From Arachnopeziza araneosa (lineage: Eukaryota; Ascomycota; Leotiomycetes; Helotiales; Arachnopezizaceae), in contig QYAI01000020.1 in the NCBI GenBank assembly GCA_003988855.1, positions 248,001-312,000 on the forward strand: a stretch of 64,000 nt of DNA, in the 5' to 3' direction. Both the position numbers and the translations under genes were made by a program. Every line of letters begins with the position of its first letter. The first letter of the stretch is position 1. This document shows positions 47,109 through 58,220 of this stretch, piece after piece. Under the pieces are notes generated by a model. It saw nothing but the letters and a program-made list of their open reading frames with translations. It was not told where the DNA came from and did not search any database.

Positions 47109-47845
47109 AGAGTATTGGGCGAGAGGCCAAAAATGTTGATACCAGATGGCGGTTTAGCTAAGTTGGATGAGTCCCCTTCAGCTCAAGCTCCAAGTTGAGG
47201 GTAAACAAATGCTTAGAGAACGAGACCGAACGAGTAATCCATGAGTTACTTACTGAACAAAGGAACACTTGCAACAACTTGTAAACCACCACGGATAGAA
47301 ATGCATGAAAAGACTATGTCTATTATGACCTGAGCAAGATAATTCATGTACGTCAAGCACCTTACGATCACAAGTAGAGTAGTTAGTTCACATCAACTTA
47401 AATATGTTTAATTCGGTCCATTCATATCCAGTCCTATCTACGCCTGACCTAACCGATGCGATGTAGCCAGATTGCTAACAGATGGAACCCGTATCATCAT
47501 CACGAGTTTTATACACAATGACTTCTTATCTTTGCCTTGCATTCTCTCCCTCATCATATCTTCCGAGAGTCGAGGCCATCGTTCCTATGTAAACTGTGCA
47601 CGCAAAAACAAATTGTGAAGAGGTCGCTAAAGGGACAGTCGAGAGGGGGGGTGTTGTGAAGGAAATCGTATCGTCGAGGAGTAGATGCGTGTGGTGGCGG
47701 AGAAATGTACACAGTTCGGGGGGTGTGAGAGAGGTTGATAAAGGAAATGTAGATGGGTATCAGCAACAAGTCCAAGTCGATGAGGTTTCGTCGAGGAGAA
47801 ATGTTTGAGAGAAAAGTTTCATTCATTATTTCCACAACACACTCA
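47109..47845. other. Convergent intergenic region GPALPP / RING gene
   Basis: This is about 740 bp between facing 3' ends. A minus-strand open frame overlaps the RING gene's 3' end in another phase and is judged a shadow. No gene is supported. Confidence 0.45.
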
Positions 47846-49273
47846 TCATCTGATAACACCAGATTCGAGTTGCGATGGGGAAGGTTCAACGCCGGATTGC
47901 TCAGTAGGTGCTTGGCGATTTCGACCTGGGATCCGAGGTATGGCAAGAGTCCTGAAAGGATTCCATCGTCTCGATGTTGCAGCTTGCTCATTTTCCTGAA
48001 CATCAGCGCCATCCACAGGTGCTGCCTCATCAGCTGTAGCTTGCGAGCGCCGCCTCTCACGCCGTCTTCCATTGAAGTTGTATGCTGTTTCAGCATACAC
48101 TGGTGTAGAAGTACGGCCAAGAAGCATAAGACGAGGATTCCCACGAATACCGGTCCAGGCTGATTGAGGAGTCGTTGGCATGTTGGTCCTATCGGCTCTT
48201 CTTCGTCCAGTACGATCAGCGTCGGCAGCTTCTCCTTCAGGTCGAGGCTTAGGTACATAGTAGTCAGCTTTGCACAGCGGACAGCAAGCACGACGGCTCG
48301 TCAACCATGGATCTAAGCAGCTAGCATGGAAAGCATGGCCACAGGTCAACCCTCTAATATCGTCATCATCCTCAAGAGTATCAATGCAGATGGCACATGT
48401 ATCTCCAGGGTTGGTCAACAATTCCGGTGGAACAGCAGTATGAATGTGATCATCTTCCTCTTCTTCTTCCTCGCCAGTAGTCGCCTGCTTGTCGATGTTC
48501 GTTGCAGTCGTTTGCATAGTCTGCACCTCCTCTAGTCGATTCGCCTCTTCAACTTTTGTTGATGCAACGCCTTTCTCGTCACCAAATTTTCCTCCTAATG
48601 GATTTGTTGCAGGTGATATCGTGATATCAGCAGCCTCCCCATCTGAAGCCGTAGACTTAGGTCTAGTTTCGACAGAATGCTTGGTTCCAGTAGGTGATGA
48701 AGGTATAACCCCGTCTACGTCTCTCACACTCCCAGCACGACCAAGTGTTACACCAACCCCACCACTTGTCGGAAGTCCTTCTCTAGCACGAGATGCAACC
48801 CAGTTCTTGTACTTTGTTAATGGGAATCGCTCATTTACTTCATCCATCGACATCAACTTCTTCTCCCTCCTCCTCCGGTGTGGTCTGGTAGGCATATTCT
48901 CGAGACTGATTGGATCAACCTCTTCGCCATTGCGGATGGCACGATTGCGAGCATTATATCGAAAGCAGTACTTAACACCGACAATGATCCTTCCATGATT
49001 GTTAGTTATCATATCACTTGGAATGGCGGTATTGTAGAAGGAATAAGCTCACCATAAATTCGTAAAGACGACGCCGAAGCCAAGTGCAACAAAGAACAAG
49101 AGTGGTGAGCTGGTTGGCCCTCCACTGCCCTGATTGCCGCCGTTGGGCATGCTAGTAGTCGATACGATGGATGAAGCGGTTGAAGATGATGGAGTCGAAG
49201 TCGTCTGCGTCGTCCCTACTTGTCTCTCGACGACGTTCAGAACCTCCACCAGGACTTGGTTAATCACCGCCAT
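47846..49273 (-). CDS. Membrane-anchored RING-H2 E3 ubiquitin ligase
   Basis: Exons are 47846..48989 and 49053..49273 (63-nt intron with branch CTAAC), giving 454 aa. The lumenal N-terminus is Ser/Thr-rich. One transmembrane segment (PLLFFVALGFGVVF through NLWIIVGVKY, about 57-83) is created across the splice joint, then comes a cytosolic region. The RING-H2 domain CAICIDTLEDDDDIRGLTCGHAFHASC...CPLCKADY has all eight ligands in C3H2C3 order. A disordered basic tail follows. The layout (TM, spacer, RING-H2, tail) matches fungal ATL/RNF-like ligases of the secretory or endosomal pathway. Substrates are unknown. Confidence 0.9.
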
Positions 49274-50973
49274 GTTTGCTCCCTCGATCTACTTCTGCGG
49301 TGCGAGCCTGAGAAGATAGCCGCAACGAGGCGGCGAGGGTAATAAAGGGTGGATGGCTGAATACTTAAGGCCGTTTGCTTGGCAATCCAGTTTCCTATGG
49401 CGGGTCGTGTTCGGGTGAGACCAGGCTCGACCTACGATTGTTGACAACAACACGACGAATGTGTCGCAGACATTCGTTCAATGAGATGTGCGGGTGAGGG
49501 CGACACAGGAGTGGATTGAACGGCCGGACCTGAGGTCAGTTGTTGTTGTTGTTGATGTTGCGAGAACAAAGGTTGAGGATCCAGCTGGGGGAGATGTTGG
49601 TGTTGAAGGGAGGTCGGCACGCTTACTTGCTCTTAGCGCTGAAACCGGGACGGCAGGCTAGTGCCCTGTTCGGTTGGTGGGAGGTTTTGATGGTTTAACT
49701 TCAAACCAAACCCATCGGCGCAGGCGAAACTTCTAAGATTAACGCCTCTATTTCAAGTCACGAATTGAGCGCGGATCCTCCATCCTGTGCCTCTTCTGAT
49801 GCTCTGGAGACGGGTTGGTCCGGACGCCTCGCCTCACCTCACCTCACCTCACCTTTCCTTTCAGGCTTGTGTGATGATGAATTCGAGAGGCGGAGTCGGG
49901 GGTGGTGTGGGAGGGTCGGAAGCCGGATTCGACCTTCAGAATCGCCTCTCTCCAGCTCCTCCAGGGCTGGGCTGCACAAGATCTCGAGATGCCTGATTGG
50001 GAAATCTACGCGGTACGAAATCGGTGGTTGTTTGCACGTTTCTAACCTGTCCCACAGCTATACTACGACCATCCGCTTTTCCTTTCTTCAGCCGTTTCAT
50101 CGACTCAGCGATGGCCAGCCAGCAAGATTCCCATGCCATTTAATCTCCTCGATTCCTGCCTCCCTCTTACTTATCTTTTTATTCGTGCCAGCAGGAACAA
50201 TGCAGAGATCTCGCTGTGTATCGCGCGCGCACACGGTCCAAGCCCAACTCTCCTCTTATTCGGCCGTCGTAGCGCCATCATGCGTCTTTCAGCACACTTG
50301 GGTTCCAGCTCACCAGAAGGAACCCATGATGCCCGGAATAGGGGTCCAAAGATGACATTGTCGACTCCCAGCTCCCAAGTGATTTCGTACAGAGTCATGT
50401 AAACAAGTCTCCCATTGCTGCAGTTTGATATAAGAACATCAATGCCCTCGTTCCGACCTCCTCCAATCTCGCCGGGTAGCCGCTCGAGCCTCCAGCCTCT
50501 TGGAGGCCAGATTTACCCGGGCGGAATTCATGCGGCGATTAATATGTTGCAAAGCCTTCCAGACAAAGGCTTGAAAAGCAGGAAACATGACTCCGGATCC
50601 TGCTCGTAAGGCTCTAAACAGAACCAGCCAGCAGTGGAAGGAAAAGAATGCCATCGTCGTTGAGTTGGGGTTTGCCTCTCGGCGAAAAGCAAGCTTTCTG
50701 CATCCTTCCTCTTAGTGGACGATCAGTCCAAGCCCCAAAATCCCGTCAGAAGTCACAAGCCGCTTCTCACCTCAGAAATCCAATGATTCCACATTCCAGC
50801 AACATCTAGTCCACCTCCTCTGTGCCGCTAAGACTTCCAACCGTCCCTCTTATCGTCATCTTCGGGGGCCATTTGACGGATCGCAAGATTTCCGCGCCAG
50901 GGACGAAGGACCAAGTAAAGAACCTCTCTCTTGAATCATCATCCCGCGGTCCATTTGTCGCTGCACTGACGAC
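49274..50973. other. 1.7-kb divergent intergenic region
   Basis: The region lies between the RING gene and the cyclophilin. It holds a (TGTTGT)n-like tract near 49540-49562 and a (CCTCA)n pentanucleotide tract near 49829-49853. Open frames on both strands are of biased composition and lack recognised domains. It probably contains promoters and leaders only. Confidence 0.45.
49829..49853 (+). repeat. (CCTCA)n short tandem repeat
   Basis: About five consecutive copies of the pentanucleotide CCTCA in the intergenic region upstream of the cyclophilin gene. Confidence 0.75.
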
Positions 50974-52027
50974 ATGTCTCCCACCAAACTCCCTGCATCG
51001 GGAAATCCCCTGTGAGCGCCCCAGATGAGGGGTCACGAGATTCACTTGCTAATCATCTGGTCCGCAGCGTTTTCTTTGATATCACCATTGGAGGTCAGTC
51101 AACCCTCTTTGCCACTATCTCTTCCCCGCCATCGGATCATCTCGATGACAAGCCCACGGACGCCGTCGGCACTTCCAAAGTCCCTATCACGTGATATCAA
51201 AATTTCATCACTCGGCAGTTGAACGTGAGCTGATGGAGTTGTAGGAGAGCCTCTGGGTCGGATACAGTTCGAACTCTTCGCAGATGTGGTGCCCAAGACG
51301 GCGGAAAACTTTCGCCAGTTCTGTACCGGAGAGACGAAGAATCATCTAGGCAGACCGCAGGGCTATAAAGGAAGCAAGTTTCATCGAATTGTAAGTCTAC
51401 TTGCCCAATGAGAATTTATTGCTACAAATTACCATCTGTTCCAACCCTCAACTCTCAAGAAATGTCATTCCCAAAGTATATGTACCATTCAAGGCCATCC
51501 GCTCTGCCTCATCTCATGGCTAGAATCCACTCTAGTCCTTCCCCTCACCTCTCATTGAAATGATCCTAAAACCTTGCTACCTGATCGATTAATCAAGTGC
51601 CGTCCAGATTTCTCAATTCATGTGCCAGGGAGGCGATTTCCTCAATGGAGATGGCACAGGTTCAACCTGCATCTACGGCACCAAAACCTTTGCAGACGAG
51701 AATTTCACCATAAAGCACACCGAACCTGGTCTCCTCTCTATGGCTGTAGGTTATTTTCTCTTTACATCTTTCCTCCTCCTCTTTTCCATTCTACTTCCAT
51801 TGGCAACCCTACTAATCCGCACCCAGAACGCCGGCGCCAATGGCAATGGCTCTCAATTCTTCATCACCACCGTACCAACGCCCTTCTTAGACGGGAAGCA
51901 TGTTGTCTTCGGCAAAGTAGCCGACGGCATGGATGTCCTACGGAAGATGGAGAATACGAAGACGGGATATCGCGGCAAGGATGTACCAAATCTCGATGTC
52001 GTGATTGCATTATGTGGGGAGATGTGA
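50974..52027 (+). CDS. Peptidyl-prolyl isomerase, PPIH-type cyclophilin
   Basis: Cyclophilins isomerise Xaa-Pro bonds. This one resembles PPIH/CypH, the isomerase of the U4/U6-U5 snRNP. Exons are 50974..51011, 51068..51093, 51245..51390, 51608..51745 and 51827..52027, giving 182 aa. Splicing restores VFFDITIGG, VPKTAENFRQFCTGE, GYKGSKFHRI (catalytic Arg), FMCQGGDFLNGDGTG, LLSMANAG and GSQFFIT, and the protein ends in CGEM as PPIH does. The position of the cyclosporin-contacting Trp in human CypA is Phe here (PFLDGKHVVFG), which suggests weaker drug binding. A 26-nt exon and two introns over 150 nt (151 and 217) are unusual for this window. Confidence 0.93.
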
Positions 52028-52918
52028 CGGAGCAAGATGCACCCTGCTTGTTGCGTGGCATAAATGGGAAAAGGAAAGGAAAAGTGTAGATTTGGAGATT
52101 CATGGGTCTGGGGAAGACGATCAGACGGCGAAGGTGAAGCGAGATCACTACGGCTCATCTCCACAGTCAGAGAAACGAAAAGGAAAAGGAAGTAGTGATT
52201 GGAAGACTTCCCCGCAATGCGAGGCAAAATCAACAGTAATCCCGCACATCTCCTGCTGGGGTGATGCTTGGATGCTTGCTCAATGCGAGTCAAAAGAACC
52301 TAGGACAAAGAATACCTTTCAGTGATTGTTCACTCGAAGCTCTCATGTGACGCCAAGAATAGGTAGGCGACTGCCAGGCCTTCTTTCATCTGAAATCACA
52401 AACAAAGGTTCTGATTCACAAAGATGCTCCACCTACTTGTCTCGATTGTTAGATCTTCTTCCCGCCGATGGTAGGGGGATTCACAGTGTTTACAAGCTAG
52501 CAATCACAGAACGTGATCACCCAGTCAAGTCATTACATATTCATCAGAATCGAAATCACCATTGAGATGCAAGATTTATCAGCAAGAGAGAGATGGAAGC
52601 AAGATTGTATATTCATTCAAACCACTTTTGTGGAACTGGGGTATACACCAACAAACACCTATGTAAAGGTTACAAAACATGGAAAGAACGCCGGTGGTCG
52701 CAGACCATGCTGATGCAAATGCCGTCCCCGTTCCATTTTCATCCGTAAACGCCGCCCTTCCCAATGGTATCGTGCGCCTGTATGTACTTGTTTGCTTGAT
52801 GATGCTATGTTCAATCTCCAATCCATGCCATGTCATATTTCTATGTACTTATTACGCCCATCCGCCACAGCCTGATCGACTCAATCGCCGACCCTTGACA
52901 CCGAGTTGGGTGTCTTGC
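52028..52918. other. Convergent intergenic region
   Basis: This is about 890 bp between the facing 3' ends of the cyclophilin and the secreted DUF7492-like protein. Small open frames are present but none is convincing. Confidence 0.45.
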
Positions 52919-54325
52919 TTATAGCACGACCGATCGCCCTCTGATTCTCATCATCCGCGGGGTGGGAGACGGCTCTACCACGATGGAGGAGCCGGATGCG
53001 AGGAAGGGTGCTACGGCCGGGATTGAGGTTTGTGTTGGGTAGGCGCCCGCTGCCGCAGATATAAACGCGAAGCTGGCTGATGCAGTGCTTGAGGCGGATG
53101 TTTGGAGGGTGGTTGGGGTCTGGACTGTGGTCGAAGTTAAAGATGAGGAAGAGACAGCAGCGGGTGAGGGTGTTGCTGTGCTGGAAGGTGCTTCGCGAGT
53201 TACGGTCACGGTGTAATGTTCCTGCGCAGTGATCGTGACGGTGACAACTGCTCCAGCGGCAGGGGCTGGGTTTGCGGCAGCTGAAGGCGCGGCTTGTGCA
53301 GAAGATGTTGCTGCTGCAGAGGCTGTCGGCGCTGCAGATGCGGCTGGAGCATCGCCTGAAGGAACAAATGGTGCTGGAGATGGTGCTGGAGAGGCGGCTG
53401 GAGCTCCGGTCAGAGGATTATCCGGCGCTGGTGTAGGACCTGCAGTTGGATTGACTAGGAACTGGTTGTTGAGCTGGGCTTGGATCGCCAATGAATCGAC
53501 GTTGCTCGCAACAGCTTGAACAACCTCAAATTTCCCATCCGTGTTAACTGAAGATTTGGTTGTCATAGAGATATCCATGCAAGATGTATAGCTCTCGTTG
53601 GTGATAACCTTGCCGGTGGTATCAATTGTTGGCCACTCCCAAACCCAGTACAGTGTGTATAGGCCGGAAGTTGGTGCATCTGATGGGAGTTGAACAGCGG
53701 CCTGACAAGGAACTTCGGTCATCGGAGACATGCCGAGGGTTTGGGCTCGAGATGCGGCAAGTGGTGAGGAGTTGACTTGGAAGCAGCGTCCATCATCAAA
53801 TTGACTTGTGGATAGCAACTTGCCTCTCTTGTCACCGCCGGTTCCATCAATGTTCCAGACTTTGTGAATACCAAGGTAAGTATCGGTGGCAAGAGAGTTT
53901 GATGTACCATACACATAGACTGTGCCTCGACCAGCTGGCTTCCCCTTTTGCGTAGTGAAGAGGGAGACGTGACCGTTCTCGTCGAATCGCATAGCAACAT
54001 TGTCTTGTGGTGCTGCAGTCAAAGCTGGGAAACCTGGAGTTTGGCTACCAAGAGTCTGGCCTGAACGGCACATCATGTCGATGGGAAGAATTTGACTTCC
54101 TGTCGGACGGCCATCCGGAGGGACTTTGTGCTCGGCAGCTGTATCGGAGAAGCTAGGACTCGATCGCGGAATGAAATCGCGCACATAACCTGGAGCGCCG
54201 ACGTAAGATCCGTTGGACGATACCAGATATAGCTCTTCGACCCAGCTGTGAGAAAGTGTTGGCGTGATGCAAGTCAAGAGGCAGACCGCTGCCAGGCTGG
54301 CAGAATGTGGAATGGAGAATCGCAT
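52919..54325 (-). CDS. Secreted DUF7492-like protein with N-terminal His after signal peptide
   Basis: This single-exon gene codes for 468 aa. A classical signal peptide (about 1-25, hydrophobic LAAVCLLTCI, cleavage after TLS) would expose HSWVEELYLV as the mature N-terminus. The globular part (26 to about 290) contains Cys residues spaced for disulfides, ALRF-like AMRFDENGHVSLF, and LYTLYWVWEWPT. The last ~170 residues are Ala/Pro/Ser/Thr-rich, a likely glycosylated stalk, without a clear GPI signal. The domain resembles fungal secreted proteins called DUF7492. The His-first layout and the aromatic YWVWEWP string recall lytic polysaccharide monooxygenases, but that link is inference. Confidence 0.75.
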   Translation of the reverse strand: MRFSIPHSASLAAVCLLTCITPTLSHSWVEELYLVSSNGSYVGAPGYVRDFIPRSSPSFSDTAAEHKVPPDGRPTGSQILPIDMMCRSGQTLGSQTPGFPALTAAPQDNVAMRFDENGHVSLFTTQKGKPAGRGTVYVYGTSNSLATDTYLGIHKVWNIDGTGGDKRGKLLSTSQFDDGRCFQVNSSPLAASRAQTLGMSPMTEVPCQAAVQLPSDAPTSGLYTLYWVWEWPTIDTTGKVITNESYTSCMDISMTTKSSVNTDGKFEVVQAVASNVDSLAIQAQLNNQFLVNPTAGPTPAPDNPLTGAPAASPAPSPAPFVPSGDAPAASAAPTASAAATSSAQAAPSAAANPAPAAGAVVTVTITAQEHYTVTVTREAPSSTATPSPAAVSSSSLTSTTVQTPTTLQTSASSTASASFAFISAAAGAYPTQTSIPAVAPFLASGSSIVVEPSPTPRMMRIRGRSVVL

Positions 54326-56163
54326 ATTCAGACTGAGTAGAGATTTGATGATGTTTCGTTGATCAAGACTCGCGCTGCGAGGTGTGGAACGGATTCGGAT
54401 GTGATTGAGGATGTGATTATTTCGTGATGGTTCTGGAAGTTTTGCAGATGGAAGAGATAAATAAGGGAGATGTAATTAAATAGAAAATAAACGGCCAGCG
54501 TGGACAATGAATAAAGGACAATAGGAGAGTCGCAGCATTGAGAACAATGACTATTGTGATTGTTCACAAAGAATGTCTGGTTTTCGCCATGATTCAAGAA
54601 GGGTGCGAGTCAAAGGCAGACGGTGACAATAGGAAGGGCTGGGGACAATAATAAAGAAGCCAAAACGCGGGTAATGGATGAAAGGCCAGAACAGCCCAGA
54701 AAGCCAGAACTGCCATGGGCCTTCAAACATTGAAACAGAAAAGGCAGACTCAAACGGTAGAATGCAGAGGCTGTCGTCGACTCATGGCAGCTCGACGGCG
54801 ATATGGAAGATGGACGTCCTATCGTTCAAGGCTTAGCGAGCGACTTTGAAGTTTCGTCTTTTCGCGGGGTCGCTAAGGGGGTCGGGGGCAGGGCCAGTAG
54901 GTGAGACCTGTCTAAATGGCACATTTATCAAACCGGAGCCAGTCAAAGCTCGCGGAGCCTGGGAAGATGAGATGGGCAATGCCTACTCGCGTGGCCCGGA
55001 AAAATTGCCTGTTCCAGGGCGACGATTGGGGAGCCATCGATTGGCCATGGCCAAGCCTGAGTCGTGGCGCTTCAACTTGCAGCGGCAATCTTTTACGCGC
55101 GGGAGCCACAGCCACAGCCACAAAGACTATCGAGCGCGTCTGAAGGCACATTTGCTATTCATCTTCAGTGAGTGATTCGTGATCTGAAGCGGCTGGTGAA
55201 GGCAGAAGGCGAGCGGTCGACACAATCAGGCAGAGCAGCGTGTGGCGACGGGAGACATCTCCAACACGCGACACCATCTGCACCCATGCATTATGCCATG
55301 GGAGATAGATGGAAGAAGCCGTCGCAGAATTCTTTCCTCCTGGGCCCTGGGCATTCGCAAGCAGATCCCGAGATCAGACCAGCAGAACCGTTCACTCGTC
55401 ACAGGCGATGTCGATGGGGTGCAATAGTAGGGGCTGCTATGCAATAGACATGGCGCGTAGAGCGTTTCACACGCGCGAGGGCGATGCCAAGGCAAACCAC
55501 CTTCATCTGCCACCACCGGTACTGCCAGTCATCCGATGGCCGCTGGAGAAGACTCAATGGAAAGCTCGAGGCCGCAGGAGGTCACCGCGTGTCACGTGTC
55601 CCTTCTGTTTCGTTTCGACGGCCAAGGTACCTAGGTAGAGCAGAGGACAAGAGTGGGCAGGGAGACAGGATGAATGGACGTCGGCCGAAACCACTCTTCT
55701 CAAATCACCTCACTCCATCTCTCGAGTCGACTCGTCTGCTTCTCAACAGCGCATACTAGCAACATTGGATCTCGGTCGGGGAAACGCCCTCCATCAATTG
55801 CCTTGACAGACACATGTAAGAAACACAAGTTTTGCCTCTCACTTGGCCTGCATCTCCTCGATTTCTCCTCTCCCTGAACCGGACTCCTGTTTTGTGCAAG
55901 TCGCATGGTCCAAATGCTTTCCATCGTTTGCCACCTCGTGATGCGGGAATTTCACATCTTCTCCCATCGGGTTGAGATATCCCATGCTGTATGCTGGTTT
56001 CACAATTGTCTGATGTGCCGAATCTCGAGCAGAATGGCCAGGCTGCATCTCGTGCATTTAAGCGGATCCCGGACTCTCAGGGACTCTGCTAATCCGTGCA
56101 TCTCAGTAGATCGGGGACCTTGTCGAGATTTTGCAAATCATTACAGACTTACTTTAACCGGAC
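54326..56163. other. 1.8-kb divergent intergenic region
   Basis: This region lies upstream of both the secreted protein (minus) and the metallo-beta-lactamase gene (plus). Several open frames of 60-200 codons overlap on both strands and have no recognised domain. One plus frame runs across the gene start at 56164 in another phase. I call no gene here. Confidence 0.45.
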
Positions 56164-57231
56164 ATGTCCGACCCGTCTGCTTGGAATGGCAAACCATCGC
56201 TCAGTACGAGTTTCGTTGCACAACAGCTCAACCCGTCAACTTTCCTGCTTGTCGAGGACGACGCCTATGGAGAACACCCTCACATCTATGTGAAGTGCTA
56301 TCCGGACTACCTGGTCATCACCGATACAGGCTGCAATTCCCCACGCGCCAAAAATCGAACCATTACATCCCTGCGCAAATATCTCGAGACAGTCCCAATT
56401 CCTACCAACAACAATCAACCCCTCAGTTCACACGGAAAATCCTACATCATCTTCTGTTCTCATTGCCATTACGACCACATCCTTGGAATCCCGGACTTTT
56501 TAGACACTAGCCCAATCATTGTGGCGTCGAGTTTTGACAAGTCCTTCCTTCTCGATGACTTTTCGGAGCACTCGTTGTGTAAATTTGTCAACGTGCCGAC
56601 TCCGCAATACGGCGTCTCGAAATGGGCAGGTCATTTAGAGTACTTCTCCGTCAATCACAACGCTCTTCGAATCCAGTTTTTACATATACCTGGTCACACT
56701 CCGGATTCTCTCGCGTGGTACGACCTGGATGAAAATCACCTCTACGTAGGAGATACGTTTTATGAACGGAAACGAGAAAAGCCAATCCCAGGGATACCCG
56801 ATGGCGCAGGCCAAGTCCCAGGACTGCCAGCAGCCCAGAATGCAATCATTTTTCCAGAAGAGGGAGGCAGCTGGGTTCAGTTCATGTCTTCTCTCAATTT
56901 GTTGCACTCATTTGTTCTATATCGGAACCTAGAGCTAAAACGTCGGTTCAAATCAACAACCCAGTCCGTTCCAAGAGTCAAAGTTGGCTGTGGACATCTC
57001 ACGTATGATGCAGATGCGGAAACAATGGTAGTCGAGGTTCGAGATCTATTCGAGAGAATCATTGATGGGAAGGTCCCTGTTACGAGCAGTGGCAAAAAGC
57101 GCGGAGTCATTCATGATTACTGGCTCGAAAGTGATGAGTCTAGATACAGTGTCATGGCTCCGCGACGTCTTGCTCTTGAAGCGAGGAAGCACTTTCATTC
57201 AAGACTGTGGTGGAGATGCTACAATATCTGA
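56164..57231 (+). CDS. Metallo-beta-lactamase-fold hydrolase
   Basis: This single-exon gene codes for 355 aa, no signal peptide. The canonical metal motif HCHYDH (His100, His102, Asp104, His105) is intact. It is followed by HIPGHTPDSLAWYD with the third-site His and VGDTFYERKRE with the bridging Asp; CGHLTYDADAE carries a later His. This is a complete glyoxalase-II-like dinuclear site, unlike the altered protein at 9645. Substrate is unknown; many fungal members detoxify or hydrolyse esters and lactones. The last ~25 residues (LEARKHFHSRLWWRCYNI) could reflect an unspliced end, so the exact 3' end is slightly uncertain. Confidence 0.83.
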   Translation: MSDPSAWNGKPSLSTSFVAQQLNPSTFLLVEDDAYGEHPHIYVKCYPDYLVITDTGCNSPRAKNRTITSLRKYLETVPIPTNNNQPLSSHGKSYIIFCSHCHYDHILGIPDFLDTSPIIVASSFDKSFLLDDFSEHSLCKFVNVPTPQYGVSKWAGHLEYFSVNHNALRIQFLHIPGHTPDSLAWYDLDENHLYVGDTFYERKREKPIPGIPDGAGQVPGLPAAQNAIIFPEEGGSWVQFMSSLNLLHSFVLYRNLELKRRFKSTTQSVPRVKVGCGHLTYDADAETMVVEVRDLFERIIDGKVPVTSSGKKRGVIHDYWLESDESRYSVMAPRRLALEARKHFHSRLWWRCYNI

Positions 57232-58220
57232 TGACCGAGGCTTCACCTATACTGATGAAGATCTCCTGAAACATGAATCAGTTTCTTATCTATGTGCTAT
57301 CAAGATACGAATGGCTGACAGACATCTGGGGTCTCAACTTCATGTTCTTTCACGGCCTCCATCTTCAAGGATCCCATGGCTGCTCGCACCTTTTACCCGA
57401 TTTCACGACCGGACTTCCCATGCCGTGATTTACGCGCTCTGCATGGGCCCGTGGGAGTTAAATCCCTCTTGTTGACGGTCTCGACCTTTAGGCGCGGAAA
57501 ACTCACCACCTATGGTCTCCCACCACAGCACGTTTGGATTATCTTATCGCTAGTGCAAAACTCGTCCTCGTAAAGAGCCGCGCGTTGGCCATTCACGACG
57601 CAAGTAACCGCTCGGCTGCGGATGCGTGAAACGCTTTGTTTCAGACACTTGCTGGCGTTGGTCGGCAATCAAGTTTTGCATTTTGGATTGGCTCTATGTT
57701 CTATTCTTGACCCGAGTGGTTTTTTTTTTCTTTCGGGAATCCGTAGCGTGGAGATCTTATCATAGAGTAGCATCACGACAATTCAACGTCAGTTTGTAGG
57801 ACACTATATATTTGATATCATCCAGCAACTTACCTATCATATATGATTGTAAATTGTCAAAAAAGCTACTGCCCGTGAAAGTTGTCAATGTTCGTCTATC
57901 TAGAATGACTTTCGGATGACTTTCGAATGACTTTCAATCTCGATATCGATGTAGTATCATCAGGAGTGTTTTTTGGTCAACAACCTTAGACGACCGCAAC
58001 TACTCAAAGCACGAGTTCGCAAGGTGAAGGCTCTCATGAATACTTAAGATGCACGTCACCAAAAAATACACCGCTGGCGCCGTTGGCTTAGCCGACGCGC
58101 ATTAAATATCAGATGTACCAGGAGTTCATGAATGCCATATGCCGGTGTTATTACTATCCATTGACCTAAACCCTCTGCCCGACTCTAGAACAAATATTAC
58201 GTCCCACCTGCCTGTTACGC
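57232..58220. other. Convergent intergenic region
   Basis: This is about 1 kb between facing 3' ends. It contains a three-copy 11-bp repeat (annotated separately) and T-rich stretches. A plus frame from 57376 has some protein-like composition but no recognised family. Confidence 0.45.
57903..57935 (+). repeat. Three 11-bp direct repeats (GAATGACTTTC)
   Basis: Three head-to-tail copies, the middle one reading GGATGACTTTC. It is intergenic, with no evident function. Confidence 0.9.

Noticed and set aside
47146..47205. tRNA-like start (GGCGGTTTAGCTAAGTTGGATGAG)
   Set aside because: It has an A-box-like string but no T arm with TTCRANY, no acceptor pairing and no T-run.
47554..48291. Minus-strand frame of 245 codons
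   Set aside because: It overlaps the RING-H2 gene in another phase; the RING frame has the zinc ligands and a consistent splice model.
54846..56510. Series of open frames between the secreted protein and the MBL gene
   Set aside because: They overlap on both strands, have no family resemblance, and one crosses the MBL start in another phase.
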